Made by a program: the position numbers and the translations under genes. Under the pieces are notes generated by a model. It saw nothing but the letters and a program-made list of their open reading frames with translations, was not told the DNA's origin and searched no databases. Source: Fermentimonas sp. (GTDB taxonomy: Bacteria > Bacteroidota > Bacteroidia > Bacteroidales > Dysgonomonadaceae). From it: a DNA stretch of 64,000 nucleotides. Positions 55,794-64,000 of the stretch are shown piece by piece. Position 1 is the stretch's first letter. Each line of letters begins with the position of its first letter. The stretch is taken from positions 1-64,000 of the forward strand of contig JAQVXD010000007.1 in the NCBI GenBank assembly GCA_028709385.1, written 5' to 3'.

Positions 55794-56414
55794 ATGAAGA
55801 ACTTAATTTTCACTCTTTTGGTTATCTTATCTTTTGCCCTTATACAGGGGTGTGATAAAGAACCGGAAAGAATGGAAGATTTTCTTGCAGAGTTTGCTAC
55901 TGTTATTAAACAAGGTGATTCATACCGCTTTGAGCTGGATAACGGTAAAATATTAAATCCGGTTGAGGTAAAAGATTTTTCGGGAAGTAACGGCGACAGA
56001 GTAATTATTTACTGGACACCCGTAAGTGGTGATACAGTAAAAATAAAACGCATTTTACCAATATTTTCAGGGGGTGTGCTTACTGAAGGATTCCCTGAAA
56101 GATATATCAATGATCCGTTAAAAATAATAAGTGTGTGGGTTGAGGGAGAATATCTGAATCTAATCCTTGAAATCGAATATAATACTACTCCTCACAGTGT
56201 AGCACTTTTCAAAGACACATCTGCTCCAGGAACAGATCTTTATTTAGCTCATTCAATTAATAACGATAAACCGGGTTATCCGCAGGTTATGTATGCTTCG
56301 TTTAATCTTGACATACTACGCGGTCAAAACGGAGCTTCTGTGCCATTCAGATTATTTATCAATACGAATAAGGGATTGAGACAATTCAATTTCACCTTAA
56401 TTGGAACTAGTTAA
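55794..56414 (+). CDS. NigD-like lipoprotein
   Basis: This 206-residue protein has a lipoprotein signal (lipobox LIQGCDKEP, Cys at about residue 20). It follows the NigD-like pattern: an N-terminal OB-like beta domain (SGSNGDRVIIYWTPVSGDTVKI) and a C-terminal beta-sandwich (WVEGEYLNLILEIEYN, then ASFNLDILRG and GLRQFNFTLI). NigD was named in a Bacteroides bacteriocin locus but homologues are widespread and of unknown function. Its stop overlaps the stop of the convergent TonB-domain gene by 18 bases. Confidence 0.8.
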   Translation: MKNLIFTLLVILSFALIQGCDKEPERMEDFLAEFATVIKQGDSYRFELDNGKILNPVEVKDFSGSNGDRVIIYWTPVSGDTVKIKRILPIFSGGVLTEGFPERYINDPLKIISVWVEGEYLNLILEIEYNTTPHSVALFKDTSAPGTDLYLAHSINNDKPGYPQVMYASFNLDILRGQNGASVPFRLFINTNKGLRQFNFTLIGTS

Positions 56415-57254
56415 TGCAGGAATAGGATCTTCATCAATAGTGAAATCTATTGGAAGAAGACATTTCACATTCACTTTTTCACCATTATTTTCTCCCGGAA
56501 TCCATTTAGGCATCAATCCAAGAACACGGATCGCTTCGTTATTCAGAGACTCATTCGATCCGCTGACAACTTCGATGTTTGTTATTGAGCCATCATGACC
56601 TACAATAAAGGAGCACAGAATTCTGCCTTCAATACCTTGCTGCAGCGCCTCTTTTGGATAGCGCATATTATATGAGATGAAATTAGCAAGTTCTTTTTCG
56701 CCATACTCATATTCCGGCATTTTATCCACTATTGTATAAATCTCACTGTTTTCTAATATTGTTTGATCAGTCTTTGCATACGCTCTGGCTGTTGCAGAAC
56801 TTGAAGGCTTTGTTGTGTACTGAGCATTTTTATTAAGCTTAAAGTACATCGGAACGTAAGTTTCTGATCTTACAATTTCTCCGTTATGACGTGCCGGTCT
56901 CCATGGAGGCATGTTCTGAAGAATACGTAATGCCTCTTCATTCAGCAACGGATCTGCCCTGTGAATTATGTTGAAGTTAGATAACGAACCATCTTTCTCT
57001 ACTACAAAAGTATAAACTACCAAGCCCTGGGCATTTCGTTCAGCAGCATCTGCCGGGTAACTTAAAGTGTTGGAAATAAAACGGTGCATTTCAGGAGTTC
57101 CACCGGTATACATGGGTACTATATCAGGATTTTCAACAATCCTGTCACTTTGTGATACCGGAGGGTTTTGAGCACTAACTTCTAATGTGGATAACGAGGT
57201 AAAGCAAACAATTAAAAATGTTGCTAACACAGTGTGAAATTTACGTAGTTTCAT
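56397..57254 (-). CDS. Periplasmic protein with two tandem TonB C-terminal domains
   Basis: This 285-residue protein has a cleavable-looking signal peptide (VSAQ at about residue 29) and two TonB C-terminal-like domains (about 50-140 and 180-275). Each has the family pattern: FISNTLSYPADAAERNAQGLVVYTFVVEKDGSL, then EEALRILQNMPPWRPARHNGE; and FISYNMRYPKEALQQGIEGRILCSFIVGHDGSI, then LGLMPKWIPGENNGE. Classic TonB is anchored in the inner membrane and has a proline-rich spacer; neither is evident here. So it may be a soluble TonB-like adaptor rather than an energiser. It is convergent with, and overlaps by 18 bases, the NigD-like gene. Confidence 0.88.
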   Translation of the reverse strand: MKLRKFHTVLATFLIVCFTSLSTLEVSAQNPPVSQSDRIVENPDIVPMYTGGTPEMHRFISNTLSYPADAAERNAQGLVVYTFVVEKDGSLSNFNIIHRADPLLNEEALRILQNMPPWRPARHNGEIVRSETYVPMYFKLNKNAQYTTKPSSSATARAYAKTDQTILENSEIYTIVDKMPEYEYGEKELANFISYNMRYPKEALQQGIEGRILCSFIVGHDGSITNIEVVSGSNESLNNEAIRVLGLMPKWIPGENNGEKVNVKCLLPIDFTIDEDPIPALTSSN

Positions 57255-57340
57255 GTAAAATATTCTCTGGACTATTTTTTTGTATTAATCATACAAACTT
57301 ACATAAAATTTCTGATTCTACGATAACAGCAAATGCTCTT

Positions 57341-58897
57341 TTAAGAAATTACGCCGCGAATTCTGTCGTCAAATGCAGTAAGTGCCGCTTTTGCCCCATC
57401 TCCCATAGAAGTTATAATTTGTTTGTAGGGTACGGTTGTAACATCTCCAGCTGCATAAATACCGGGAACATTTGTGCGACCATGTGAATCAATTTCAATC
57501 TCGCCGTATTTACTTATATCCACTAAACCTTTAAATACTGAGCTGTTGGGAGCCAGGCCAATCTGAACGAATACACCATCTGCATCTACTATCCTTTCCT
57601 GCTCTGTATTCCGATCCTTTACTTTCAAGCCACTTACCTTTTCACCATTGCCAATTATTTCTGTTGTTTGTGAACTTAAGAACACCTCTACATTGGGTAA
57701 TGAAGCAACTTTCTCCTGCAGTACTTTATCTGCTTTAAGTTCATCAAGAAACTCAAAAACGGTTACTTTTGAACATATTGCGGAAAGATCAATTGCTGCT
57801 TCTATTCCTGAATTTCCCCCGCCAATAACAGCTACATGTTTATCTTTATAAAACGGTCCGTCACAATGCACACAGAAGGCAACTCCTTTTCCAATGTGGT
57901 CGGATTCACCGGGCACATTCAGTTTTTTCCAATTTGCGCCTGTTGCAATGATAAGTGCATCTGTTGCAAATCTTTCTCCACCTTTTACATTAATAACCTT
58001 TTCACTGCCGTCTAACTCAACATTTTCAACTAACCTGTGCTCAAGAATTGAAATTGGATATTCTTCCATATGTTTTCTAAGATCAGCCGTTAGATTTTCA
58101 CCAGTTGTTTTAGGTACAGAAATCAGATTCTCGACACCCAGTGTCTCCTTTACCTGGCCTCCCACTGTCTCTGCAAGCAGGGCAACATTTAGTCCTTTTC
58201 GTGCAGAATATATCGCAGCAGAAGCGCCTGCAGGTCCTCCGCCAATAACAATAACATCAAATTTCCTGGCTTCTGTTTCAGCAGTACTAACATCTTCTGA
58301 ACCATACTTCTCTTCAAGCTTTGTAAGTAGAGTACCGAATTCTCCCCTTCCTACGTGAAGTAGTTCTCCATCAGTATATACTGCAGGTACTGCCTGTATC
58401 TTAAGTGATTCAACCTCTTCCTTGTAAATCGATCCGTCAACCATCTCATGAGTTATATTTGGGTTTATAATTGTCATAAGATTTAGTGCCTGCACGACAT
58501 CCGGACAGTTGGTACATGTAAGTGAAACATATGTTGTAAGCTTAATTTCACCCTTCAAAGATTGCACTCTTTTTCTGATATACTCATCCGGTTGATTTTT
58601 GCCTTTACCGTCGCAGTTTAACACAGCCAGTAAAAGAGAAGTAAACTCATGACCATTGGGTATACCTCTAAAATATATACCGGTCTTCTCTCCATTCTTA
58701 AGCAGGTTGAAGGAGATTGAATCGCCATTGTTTATTTTTAGAGAAAATTTAGGTGAACTGACTACAACATCTTCCAGTAGCTCAATCAGCTCATTATAGC
58801 TTTCGTGTTCCTGAGATGCGTATACATCAAATTGATAATCAGATTCTAAATTTGCGAAAATCGCTTTTAACTGTTCTTTTAATGAATTATCGAGCAT
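57341..58897 (-). CDS. ahpF: Alkyl hydroperoxide reductase subunit F
   Basis: This 518-residue flavoprotein begins with a tandem thioredoxin-like N-terminal domain (redox Cys pair CTNC at residues 128-131). A thioredoxin reductase-like module follows, with GGGPAGASAAIYSARKGL for FAD, the second pair CVHCDGPFY and IGGGNSGIEAAIDL for NADH. It passes electrons from NADH to AhpC, which then reduces hydrogen peroxide and organic peroxides. The length is the usual one. The gene lies just downstream of ahpC with an intercistronic hairpin between them. Confidence 0.97.
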   Translation of the reverse strand: MLDNSLKEQLKAIFANLESDYQFDVYASQEHESYNELIELLEDVVVSSPKFSLKINNGDSISFNLLKNGEKTGIYFRGIPNGHEFTSLLLAVLNCDGKGKNQPDEYIRKRVQSLKGEIKLTTYVSLTCTNCPDVVQALNLMTIINPNITHEMVDGSIYKEEVESLKIQAVPAVYTDGELLHVGRGEFGTLLTKLEEKYGSEDVSTAETEARKFDVIVIGGGPAGASAAIYSARKGLNVALLAETVGGQVKETLGVENLISVPKTTGENLTADLRKHMEEYPISILEHRLVENVELDGSEKVINVKGGERFATDALIIATGANWKKLNVPGESDHIGKGVAFCVHCDGPFYKDKHVAVIGGGNSGIEAAIDLSAICSKVTVFEFLDELKADKVLQEKVASLPNVEVFLSSQTTEIIGNGEKVSGLKVKDRNTEQERIVDADGVFVQIGLAPNSSVFKGLVDISKYGEIEIDSHGRTNVPGIYAAGDVTTVPYKQIITSMGDGAKAALTAFDDRIRGVIS

Positions 58898-58918
58898 AAT
58901 TTTTTATATCTTTTTTAA

Positions 58919-58980
58919 TATAAAAAGCCCTCTGGAAATATTCATGGACCATCCATAGAAAATAGATCAGAGGGCTTTAA
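58919..58980 (-). terminator. Hairpin between ahpC and ahpF (partial terminator)
   Basis: AAAGCCCTCTG and CAGAGGGCTTT form a long stem on the minus strand followed by TTTTT, just after the ahpC stop and before the ahpF start. It resembles an intrinsic terminator with readthrough, which would give more ahpC than ahpF message. Confidence 0.7.
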
Positions 58981-58993
58981 AATTGAGTTTTAC

Positions 58994-59560
58994 TTAAATT
59001 TTCCCTACTAGATCAATGCTTGGTTTAAGGGTTTCTTTACCTTTTTCCCAGTTAGCGGGACAAACTTCATCTTCGTGTTCAGCTACAAACTGAGCTGCTT
59101 CAATCTTCCGAACAAGTTCTGTTGCATTTCGTCCGATCGGACCGTCATTCACCTCCAGTACTTTAACAATACCTTCGGGATTGGCAACAAATGTTCCTCT
59201 GTATGCCGTATAATCTTCTTCGTTTAATACACCAAATGCGCGACTAAGCTCACCTGTATGATCTGCTAGCATCGGATATGTAATTTTACTTATGCTCTCC
59301 GATGTGTCATGCCAGGCTTTATGTGTAAAATGAGAATCGGTACTTACAGAATATACTTCTACTCCAATTGATTGTAGATATTCATATTTTTCTGCAACAT
59401 CAACAAGTTCGGTAGGACATACGAAAGTAAAGTCGGCAGGGTAAAAGAAAAATACCGACCATTTTCCTAATGCGTCTTTGTCTGTAACTGTTTTAAACTC
59501 ACCATTATGATAAGCTTGTACTTTAAACTCTGGAATTCTTGAATTAATAATAGGTTGCAT
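58994..59560 (-). CDS. ahpC: Alkyl hydroperoxide reductase subunit C (peroxiredoxin)
   Basis: This 188-residue 2-Cys peroxiredoxin has the peroxidatic Cys in PADFTFVCPTEL (Cys 48) and the resolving Cys in DEVCPANWEKG (about residue 167). The middle has VYSVSTDSHFTHKAWHD and YPMLADHTGELSRAFGV. It reduces hydrogen peroxide and organic or nitrite peroxides using electrons from AhpF. It heads the ahpCF operon; its promoter has a good -7 box and an OxyR-like palindrome. Length equals the family norm (about 187). Confidence 0.98.
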   Translation of the reverse strand: MQPIINSRIPEFKVQAYHNGEFKTVTDKDALGKWSVFFFYPADFTFVCPTELVDVAEKYEYLQSIGVEVYSVSTDSHFTHKAWHDTSESISKITYPMLADHTGELSRAFGVLNEEDYTAYRGTFVANPEGIVKVLEVNDGPIGRNATELVRKIEAAQFVAEHEDEVCPANWEKGKETLKPSIDLVGKI

Positions 59561-59591
59561 ATAAATTAACTTTTAGTATTTGTAAACGGTG

Positions 59592-59622
59592 CAAAGATAA
59601 GATAGTTTGCAGCTATCATAAA
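59592..59622 (-). promoter_or_regulatory. Promoter of ahpC
   Basis: On the minus strand TTTA, 19 bases and TATCTTTG fit the Bacteroidota pattern (one mismatch in the -33 box). It lies about 32 bases upstream of the ahpC start codon. Confidence 0.7.
59602..59616. promoter_or_regulatory. OxyR-like binding half (ATAG-N7-CTAT) in the ahpC promoter
   Basis: ATAGTTTGCAGCTAT matches the OxyR consensus half ATAGnTnnnAnCTAT at all fixed positions. It lies between the -33 and -7 boxes of ahpC. The second half-site expected seven bases further is only partly visible. OxyR control of ahpCF is established in Bacteroides fragilis; its use here is inference. Confidence 0.45.
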
Positions 59623-59800
59623 GCTATACAATATCAATAATATCTATCCGCAACCTCTAACTTTTAATTTCGTTTAAGTGAAACTATTTATCTTAAACGT
59701 ATAATAAGCAACTTACTTAAGCCATTTGTTCATCATAAAATAAATATTAATCACTATTTCATATTATGTAGATATTTAAGAGATTCTCGTTGGAAAAACG

Positions 59801-59808
59801 TATCTTTG
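59801..59808 (+). promoter_or_regulatory. -7 box upstream of typA
   Basis: TATCTTTG lies about 22 bases before the typA start, with a weak TTTA 22 bases further upstream. The short distance gives a brief leader. The preceding ~180 bases to the ahpC promoter hold no recognised gene. Confidence 0.5.
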
Positions 59809-59829
59809 CACCCTAAAAAGATTGTTTTT

Positions 59830-61632
59830 ATGTATGACATCCGAAATATCGCCATTATCGCACACGTTGATCATGGTAAAACTACTCTGGTTGATAAAAT
59901 GTTGCTGGCAGGACACCTTTTCAGAGATAACCAGCAGACAGATGAACTTATTCTCGACAATAATGAGTTAGAGCGTGAGCGTGGTATCACTATTCTTTCC
60001 AAGAATGTTTCTATAAAATATGGTGACACAAAAATTAATATAATTGACACCCCGGGGCACGCTGATTTTGGTGGAGAAGTAGAGCGAGTTCTAAATATGG
60101 CTGACGGTTGTTTAGTGGTTGTGGATGCTTTCGAAGGTCCTATGCCACAAACCAGGTTTGTACTTCAGAAAGCACTGGAAATCGGACTGAAACCTATATT
60201 GGTTATTAATAAAGTTGACAAACCAAATTGTCGCCCGGAAGAAGTCCAGGAAGAGGTTTTTGATTTGATGTTTAGTCTCGATGCAACAGAAGAACAACTG
60301 GATTTCCTTACTATATACGGCTCTGCAAAGCAGGGTTGGATGTCGGATGACTGGAAAAAACCTTCCGATAACATTATTCCGTTACTGGACGCAATTGTAA
60401 AACACATCCCGGCACCTAAAGTTCTTGAGGGCACACCACAGATGCTGATAACATCACTTGACTACTCAAACTATGTGGGCAGAATAGCAATTGGTCGTGT
60501 ACACAGAGGCATTATCCAGAACAATAAAGATTATGCACTTTGCAAACGTGACGGGAGCATAAAAAAGATCCGAATTAAAGAGCTGGATGTATTTGAAGGA
60601 TTAGGCCGCAAAAAAGTAGATGAGGTTGGCTCAGGTGATATCTGCGCACTGGTTGGTATTGAGGGTTTCGAAATTGGTGACACAATTACAGATATAGATA
60701 AACCGGATCCTCTTGATCCAATTGCAATTGATGAACCAACTATGTCGATGCTGTTCACAATTAACAACTCACCTTTTTTCGGTCAGGATGGAAAATTTGT
60801 CACTTCAAGGCATATATACGAGCGATTAATGCTTGAACTTGACAAGAACCTTGCTCTGCGAGTGGAAGAGACTGACAGTTCAGACTCATGGATAGTTTAC
60901 GGTCGCGGAGTACTGCATCTCTCTGTATTAATAGAAACAATGCGTCGCGAAGGTTACGAATTGCAGGTAGGACAGCCACAGGTAATCATTAAAGAGGTTG
61001 ATGGAGAGAAACATGAACCGGTGGAACAGTTAACTATAAACCTTCCCGAAGAGTCAGCAAGTAAAATTATTGATATTGTAACACGCCGTAAGGGAGAACT
61101 CCTCACCATGGAAAGCAAAGGTGAGCGAATGCATATGGAGTTTATCGTACCTTCAAGAGGTATAATCGGACTTAACAATATTGTTCTCACTCTTTCTGCA
61201 GGTGAAGCAATTATGGCACACCGTTTCCTAGAGTTTCAGCCATGGAAAGGGGATATTGAGAAAAGACAGAATGGCTCTATTATTGCGGGGGAATCAGGTA
61301 ATGCTTATGCTTATGCTCTGGATAAACTGCAAGACCGGGGACATTTCTTTATTTATCCTCAAACTGACGTATATGCGGGTCAGGTGGTTGGAGAGCAAAA
61401 TAAAGAAGGCGATTTGGTGGTAAATGTAACCAAGTCTAAGAAACTTACAAATGTGCGCGCATCAGGAACAGACGATAAGGCACAGTTAGCTCCACCGATT
61501 ATATTCAGCCTTGAAGAAGCTTTGGAGTATATAAAAGAGGATGAATATGTAGAAGTTACACCTAAACATATGCGAATCAGAAAAATTCTACTTGATGAAA
61601 ACGAACGTAAAAGAGCTTCAAAGAAATCGTAA
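59830..61632 (+). CDS. typA: Translational GTPase TypA/BipA
   Basis: I choose ATG 59830 (MYDIRNIAIIAHVDHGKTT), because the track start lies within the likely promoter. The 600-residue GTPase has the P-loop AHVDHGKTTL, switch II DTPGHADFGGEVERVL and the G4 motif VINKVDKPNC. EF-G-like domains follow, and the C-terminal BipA-specific domain has SGNAYAYALDKLQDRG. It binds ribosomes and affects 50S assembly and stress adaptation. It is monocistronic, with a shared terminator downstream. Confidence 0.97.
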   Translation: MYDIRNIAIIAHVDHGKTTLVDKMLLAGHLFRDNQQTDELILDNNELERERGITILSKNVSIKYGDTKINIIDTPGHADFGGEVERVLNMADGCLVVVDAFEGPMPQTRFVLQKALEIGLKPILVINKVDKPNCRPEEVQEEVFDLMFSLDATEEQLDFLTIYGSAKQGWMSDDWKKPSDNIIPLLDAIVKHIPAPKVLEGTPQMLITSLDYSNYVGRIAIGRVHRGIIQNNKDYALCKRDGSIKKIRIKELDVFEGLGRKKVDEVGSGDICALVGIEGFEIGDTITDIDKPDPLDPIAIDEPTMSMLFTINNSPFFGQDGKFVTSRHIYERLMLELDKNLALRVEETDSSDSWIVYGRGVLHLSVLIETMRREGYELQVGQPQVIIKEVDGEKHEPVEQLTINLPEESASKIIDIVTRRKGELLTMESKGERMHMEFIVPSRGIIGLNNIVLTLSAGEAIMAHRFLEFQPWKGDIEKRQNGSIIAGESGNAYAYALDKLQDRGHFFIYPQTDVYAGQVVGEQNKEGDLVVNVTKSKKLTNVRASGTDDKAQLAPPIIFSLEEALEYIKEDEYVEVTPKHMRIRKILLDENERKRASKKS

Positions 61633-61697
61633 TGAAAAGTTCACTAACGTTTTAAACTTAAAAAAAAACGTTTTAAGCATATAAACAGGCAACAAAT

Positions 61698-61733
61698 AAA
61701 ATAGCCGGTTATTTAAAAATAACCGGCTATTTT
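61698..61733. terminator. Bidirectional terminator between typA and folE
   Basis: A perfect stem of about 16-17 bp (AATAGCCGGTTATTT with its complement, three-base loop region) has A/T runs at both ends, so it can stop both typA (plus) and folE (minus) transcription. Confidence 0.85.
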
Positions 61734-61789
61734 ATGTTTAGAATCCTGCTTTCTGATAGAATATTTTACTTGAACAGATTCTGAACCTC

Positions 61790-62365
61790 CTATTTCTTGA
61801 TAAGATTTACAAACTCTTCCCTCGTTTTCTGTTCCCTGAATATACCGGTGAAATCTGAAGTTGTGGTAATAGAATTCTGCTTCTCTACTCCACGCATTTG
61901 CATACACATGTGCTGCGCTTCAATAACTACCATTACTCCCATTGGATTCAAAGTATTCTGAATACAATCCTTTATCTGAGTAGTAAGTCGCTCCTGAATT
62001 TGTAGTCTTCGTGCAAATACATCAACCACACGAGCTATCTTGCTTAGTCCGGTTACATAACCATCTGGAATATAAGCTACGTGAGCTTTGCCAAAAAATG
62101 GAAGCATATGATGCTCACAAATTGAAAAAAAGTCGATATCTTTTACGATAACCATCTGACGGTAATTCTCCTTAAACTGTGCTGAACGGAGAATCTCTTC
62201 CGGATTCTGCCAGTAACCTTTGGTGAGATATTGCATAGCCTTAGCTACTCTGTCGGGTGTTTTAATCAGACCTTCCCGTTCAGTATTTTCACCAAGCAGA
62301 GAGAGAATCTCTCTCATATGATCCGAAATTACGGTTTTGTTATATTCTAATTCTTCTGATGACAT
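61790..62365 (-). CDS. folE: GTP cyclohydrolase I
   Basis: This 191-residue enzyme has the family motifs [18 protein letters not shown] (zinc Cys and His), [25 protein letters not shown] and [13 protein letters not shown] (second zinc Cys). It turns GTP into dihydroneopterin triphosphate, the first step of folate and other pteridine synthesis. The N-terminal extension is short. It follows the SPOR gene by 18 bases in the same direction as tpiA, matching the Bacteroidota order tpiA-SPOR-folE. Confidence 0.97.
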   Translation of the reverse strand: MSSEELEYNKTVISDHMREILSLLGENTEREGLIKTPDRVAKAMQYLTKGYWQNPEEILRSAQFKENYRQMVIVKDIDFFSICEHHMLPFFGKAHVAYIPDGYVTGLSKIARVVDVFARRLQIQERLTTQIKDCIQNTLNPMGVMVVIEAQHMCMQMRGVEKQNSITTTSDFTGIFREQKTREEFVNLIKK

Positions 62366-62383
62366 TTGTTTTCTTTTTAGAGG

Positions 62384-62893
62384 TCAGTTGACAGCAATTT
62401 TCACTTCATCTACAACAATATACATTTCTCTTCCAAATGATGGAAAAGAGGCTCTTAAATCCTGCATTACATGCTCTGCTTCTTCCCGAGTCTCAAAATT
62501 ACCTACTCTAAGCCTCCAAAATGGTGATTCGAATAATACTACTGTCTCCTGATCAGGATATAACTGATTGATCATGCTCTGTTTCCTGTTAGCTTCATCT
62601 CTCGAAGTACGCTGATTATTACCTGAGAAAGCCTGAATCTTGTAACCTCTCGTTTTGTAATACTGTACTGATCCGTCTCCGGTTGTATAAACAGTTCTGG
62701 GAGGACCCATCGGTCGGCCCAGTATATGAGTTATACTCTCATCCTGATATACTTTAACATCTCCTTTACCCTGAACATCAGAATTCAATTCTTCAAGGAT
62801 CTCATTTTTTTGAAATGATGTCTGTGCATTACCGACTGCACTTAGCAGCAGTATTATAAACAAAAGTATTATATGGTTTTGGAAAAATTTCAT
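62384..62893 (-). CDS. SPOR-domain periplasmic protein
   Basis: I start at ATG 62891-62893 (MKFFQNHIILLFIILL), because the track start adds nine residues without a signal-like character. The 169-residue protein has a signal peptide ending near GNAQ. A C-terminal SPOR domain (about residues 85-165: GYKIQAFSGNNQRTSRDEANRKQ, then SPFWRLRVGNFETREEAEHVMQDL) follows. SPOR domains bind denuded glycan at division sites, so it may act in cell-wall splitting. It lies between tpiA and folE, co-oriented. Confidence 0.9.
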   Translation of the reverse strand: MKFFQNHIILLFIILLLSAVGNAQTSFQKNEILEELNSDVQGKGDVKVYQDESITHILGRPMGPPRTVYTTGDGSVQYYKTRGYKIQAFSGNNQRTSRDEANRKQSMINQLYPDQETVVLFESPFWRLRVGNFETREEAEHVMQDLRASFPSFGREMYIVVDEVKIAVN

Positions 62894-62932
62894 GTTCTTT
62901 TTATCAATTACTTCGCACAAAGATAAATAAAT

Positions 62933-62959
62933 ACCACAGACTCAGTATGAATCTGTGGT
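62933..62959. repeat. Hairpin ACCACAGA...TCTGTGGT downstream of tpiA
   Basis: An 8-bp perfect inverted repeat between the tpiA stop and the SPOR start. It lacks a T run, so it may be a weak terminator or an mRNA-processing hairpin. Confidence 0.5.
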
Positions 62960-62988
62960 AAAATGTGTCGTAATATTCTGTTAAAGTG

Positions 62989-63744
62989 TTAAAACGCTTC
63001 AATTATCGGCATAAATTTATCCACGCTAAGTGAAGCTCCTCCAATTAACCCTCCATCTACATCAGGATTTGAGAAAAGTTCTTTTGCATTACCGGCATTT
63101 GCGCTTCCTCCATATAGAATTGAGGTGTTATCTGCTATTTCCTTACCATATTTCTCAACAAGGGTTTTACGGATGAATGCATGCATTTCCTGAGCCTGTT
63201 CAGGACTTGCAGTTTTTCCTGTTCCAATTGCCCAAACAGGTTCGTAAGCAAGAACTATTTTGCTGAAATCCTCGGGTGAAAGTTCAAACAGTGATGCTTC
63301 GATCTGAGATTTTACTACTTCGAAATGTTTCTCAGATTCTCTTTCTTCTAAAACTTCACCTATACAGAAAATTGGTGTCAGATCATTTTTCAGAGCCAGT
63401 AATACTTTTTCTTTAAGTATTTCAGGAGTCTCGTGATAGTATGCACGACGCTCACTGTGACCTAAGATAACATACTTAGCACCGGTTGAAGCAACCATTT
63501 CTGATGATACCTCTCCGGTATAAGCACCTGATTCTTTATCGGCACAGTTTTGTGCAGCAACACCTATTTTGTTTGTATCAACAGCCTCAGCTACGCTTGC
63601 AAGATGAATAAATGGTGTTCCCACAATCACATCACAATTCAAAGATTTACCCTTAAGGGCTTCGTTTAATTCTTTTGCCAGTTGAATACCTTCCTGAAGG
63701 TTTTTGTTCATTTTCCAGTTTCCTGCTACAATATTCTTTCTCAT
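62989..63744 (-). CDS. tpiA: Triosephosphate isomerase
   Basis: This 251-residue enzyme has the catalytic residues in sight: the lysine in [12 protein letters not shown], the histidine in [13 protein letters not shown] and the glutamate in [19 protein letters not shown]. The phosphate loops [12 protein letters not shown] and [11 protein letters not shown] follow. It interconverts dihydroxyacetone phosphate and glyceraldehyde 3-phosphate in glycolysis. The start lies 31 bases past the stop of the upstream DoxX-type gene, so the two probably share a transcript. Confidence 0.98.
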   Translation of the reverse strand: MRKNIVAGNWKMNKNLQEGIQLAKELNEALKGKSLNCDVIVGTPFIHLASVAEAVDTNKIGVAAQNCADKESGAYTGEVSSEMVASTGAKYVILGHSERRAYYHETPEILKEKVLLALKNDLTPIFCIGEVLEERESEKHFEVVKSQIEASLFELSPEDFSKIVLAYEPVWAIGTGKTASPEQAQEMHAFIRKTLVEKYGKEIADNTSILYGGSANAGNAKELFSNPDVDGGLIGGASLSVDKFMPIIEAF

Positions 63745-63775
63745 GCTTTTATAATTAATTTGTTATTAATTTCAT

Positions 63776-64000
63776 TTATTTTTTTCTGTCCGTAACCTTA
63801 ATAATTAACAAAGGTACAAAAAAGAGGATTAAAGAGATTAATATCTCTGTATCTTTTCCCGATTTTGTATCTCTATCAAACAGATTATCAGACGATGGAA
63901 CTTTACTGTCATCCCATTTATTGATCACGGTTCCCTCTTTTATCAACATTAGTCCCGGATTAGCCCTGATCATTGTTTTTAATGCCCTTTCATCAGCATG
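63776..64000 (-). CDS. DoxX-family/BT_3928-like membrane protein (C-terminal part)
   Basis: The frame is open to the window end; the tracked ORF begins at an internal ATG. The visible 74 codons read HADERALKTMIRANPGLMLIK, then VINKWDDSKVPSSD, and end in a membrane helix (EILISLILFFVPLLIIKV) plus a basic tail. This matches the C-terminal thioredoxin-like and last-helix part of the BT_3928 group of DoxX-related proteins, which precede tpiA in many Bacteroidota. Function unknown, possibly respiratory or quinone-linked. The 5' part lies outside the window. Confidence 0.7.
   Translation of the reverse strand, partial: HADERALKTMIRANPGLMLIKEGTVINKWDDSKVPSSDNLFDRDTKSGKDTEILISLILFFVPLLIIKVTDRKK

Overview
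The window is ordinary chromosomal DNA from a member of the Bacteroidota, most likely order Bacteroidales (family not determinable by eye). The evidence is the low GC content, many promoters of the Bacteroidota type (TTTG, about 20 bases, TAnnTTTG), lipoproteins with short signal peptides, a TonB-dependent receptor, a NigD-like lipoprotein, a PG0541-like protein tied to an RND pump, and the gene order DoxX-tpiA-SPOR-folE. No phage, plasmid or CRISPR signature was seen.

Layout. 1-5.9 kb is the most disturbed part: the end of a DUF4143 ATPase gene, an Old Yellow Enzyme-type reductase, a decayed IS3-family element flanked by diverged copies of its own end, a small lipoprotein and a broken small ORF. 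5.9-15.5 kb holds a quinone reductase-like gene, then a complete efflux cassette read leftward (TetR regulator, TolC, adaptor, RND pump, PII-like protein), preceded by a LiaF-like/LytTR membrane regulator pair. 15.8-21.5 kb reads rightward: an OB-fold-like lipoprotein, a malic enzyme, TrpB, then a structured leader RNA with its own promoter and terminator directly before a two-gene chromate-type transporter. 21.6-31.8 kb reads leftward: a small membrane protein, GNAT, topA, a YigZ protein, an ABC exporter, a class II ribonucleotide reductase and a serpin lipoprotein. 32-44 kb is mostly rightward: speA, a peptidase with a dicarboxylate-type symporter, DUF488, a TonB receptor and the proline operon proA-proB-proC. 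44-51 kb reads leftward: sufE, an M28 peptidase, a cation/proton antiporter, an LD-carboxypeptidase, gyrB, a Dabb protein, rpsT and tRNA-Glu. 51.4-56.4 kb reads rightward: rpmH, a PASTA protein, an RluD-type synthase, ddl, an acyltransferase and a NigD-like lipoprotein. The end holds a tandem TonB-domain protein, ahpCF, typA, folE, a SPOR protein, tpiA and the start of a DoxX gene.

Working together. The proline operon carries the whole glutamate-to-proline route. The efflux cassette has every part of a tripartite pump plus a repressor and a possible accessory sensor. ahpC and ahpF form the peroxide-reducing pair, with an OxyR-like site in the promoter and an intercistronic hairpin that could lower ahpF expression. 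The strongest candidate for something undescribed is the leader RNA at about 20.15-20.40 kb. It has a consensus promoter, an 11-bp closing helix, internal helices and a strong intrinsic terminator ending about 18 bases before the transporter start codon, which suggests a riboswitch-like or attenuation control. All function calls come from reading the sequence; no database search was run.
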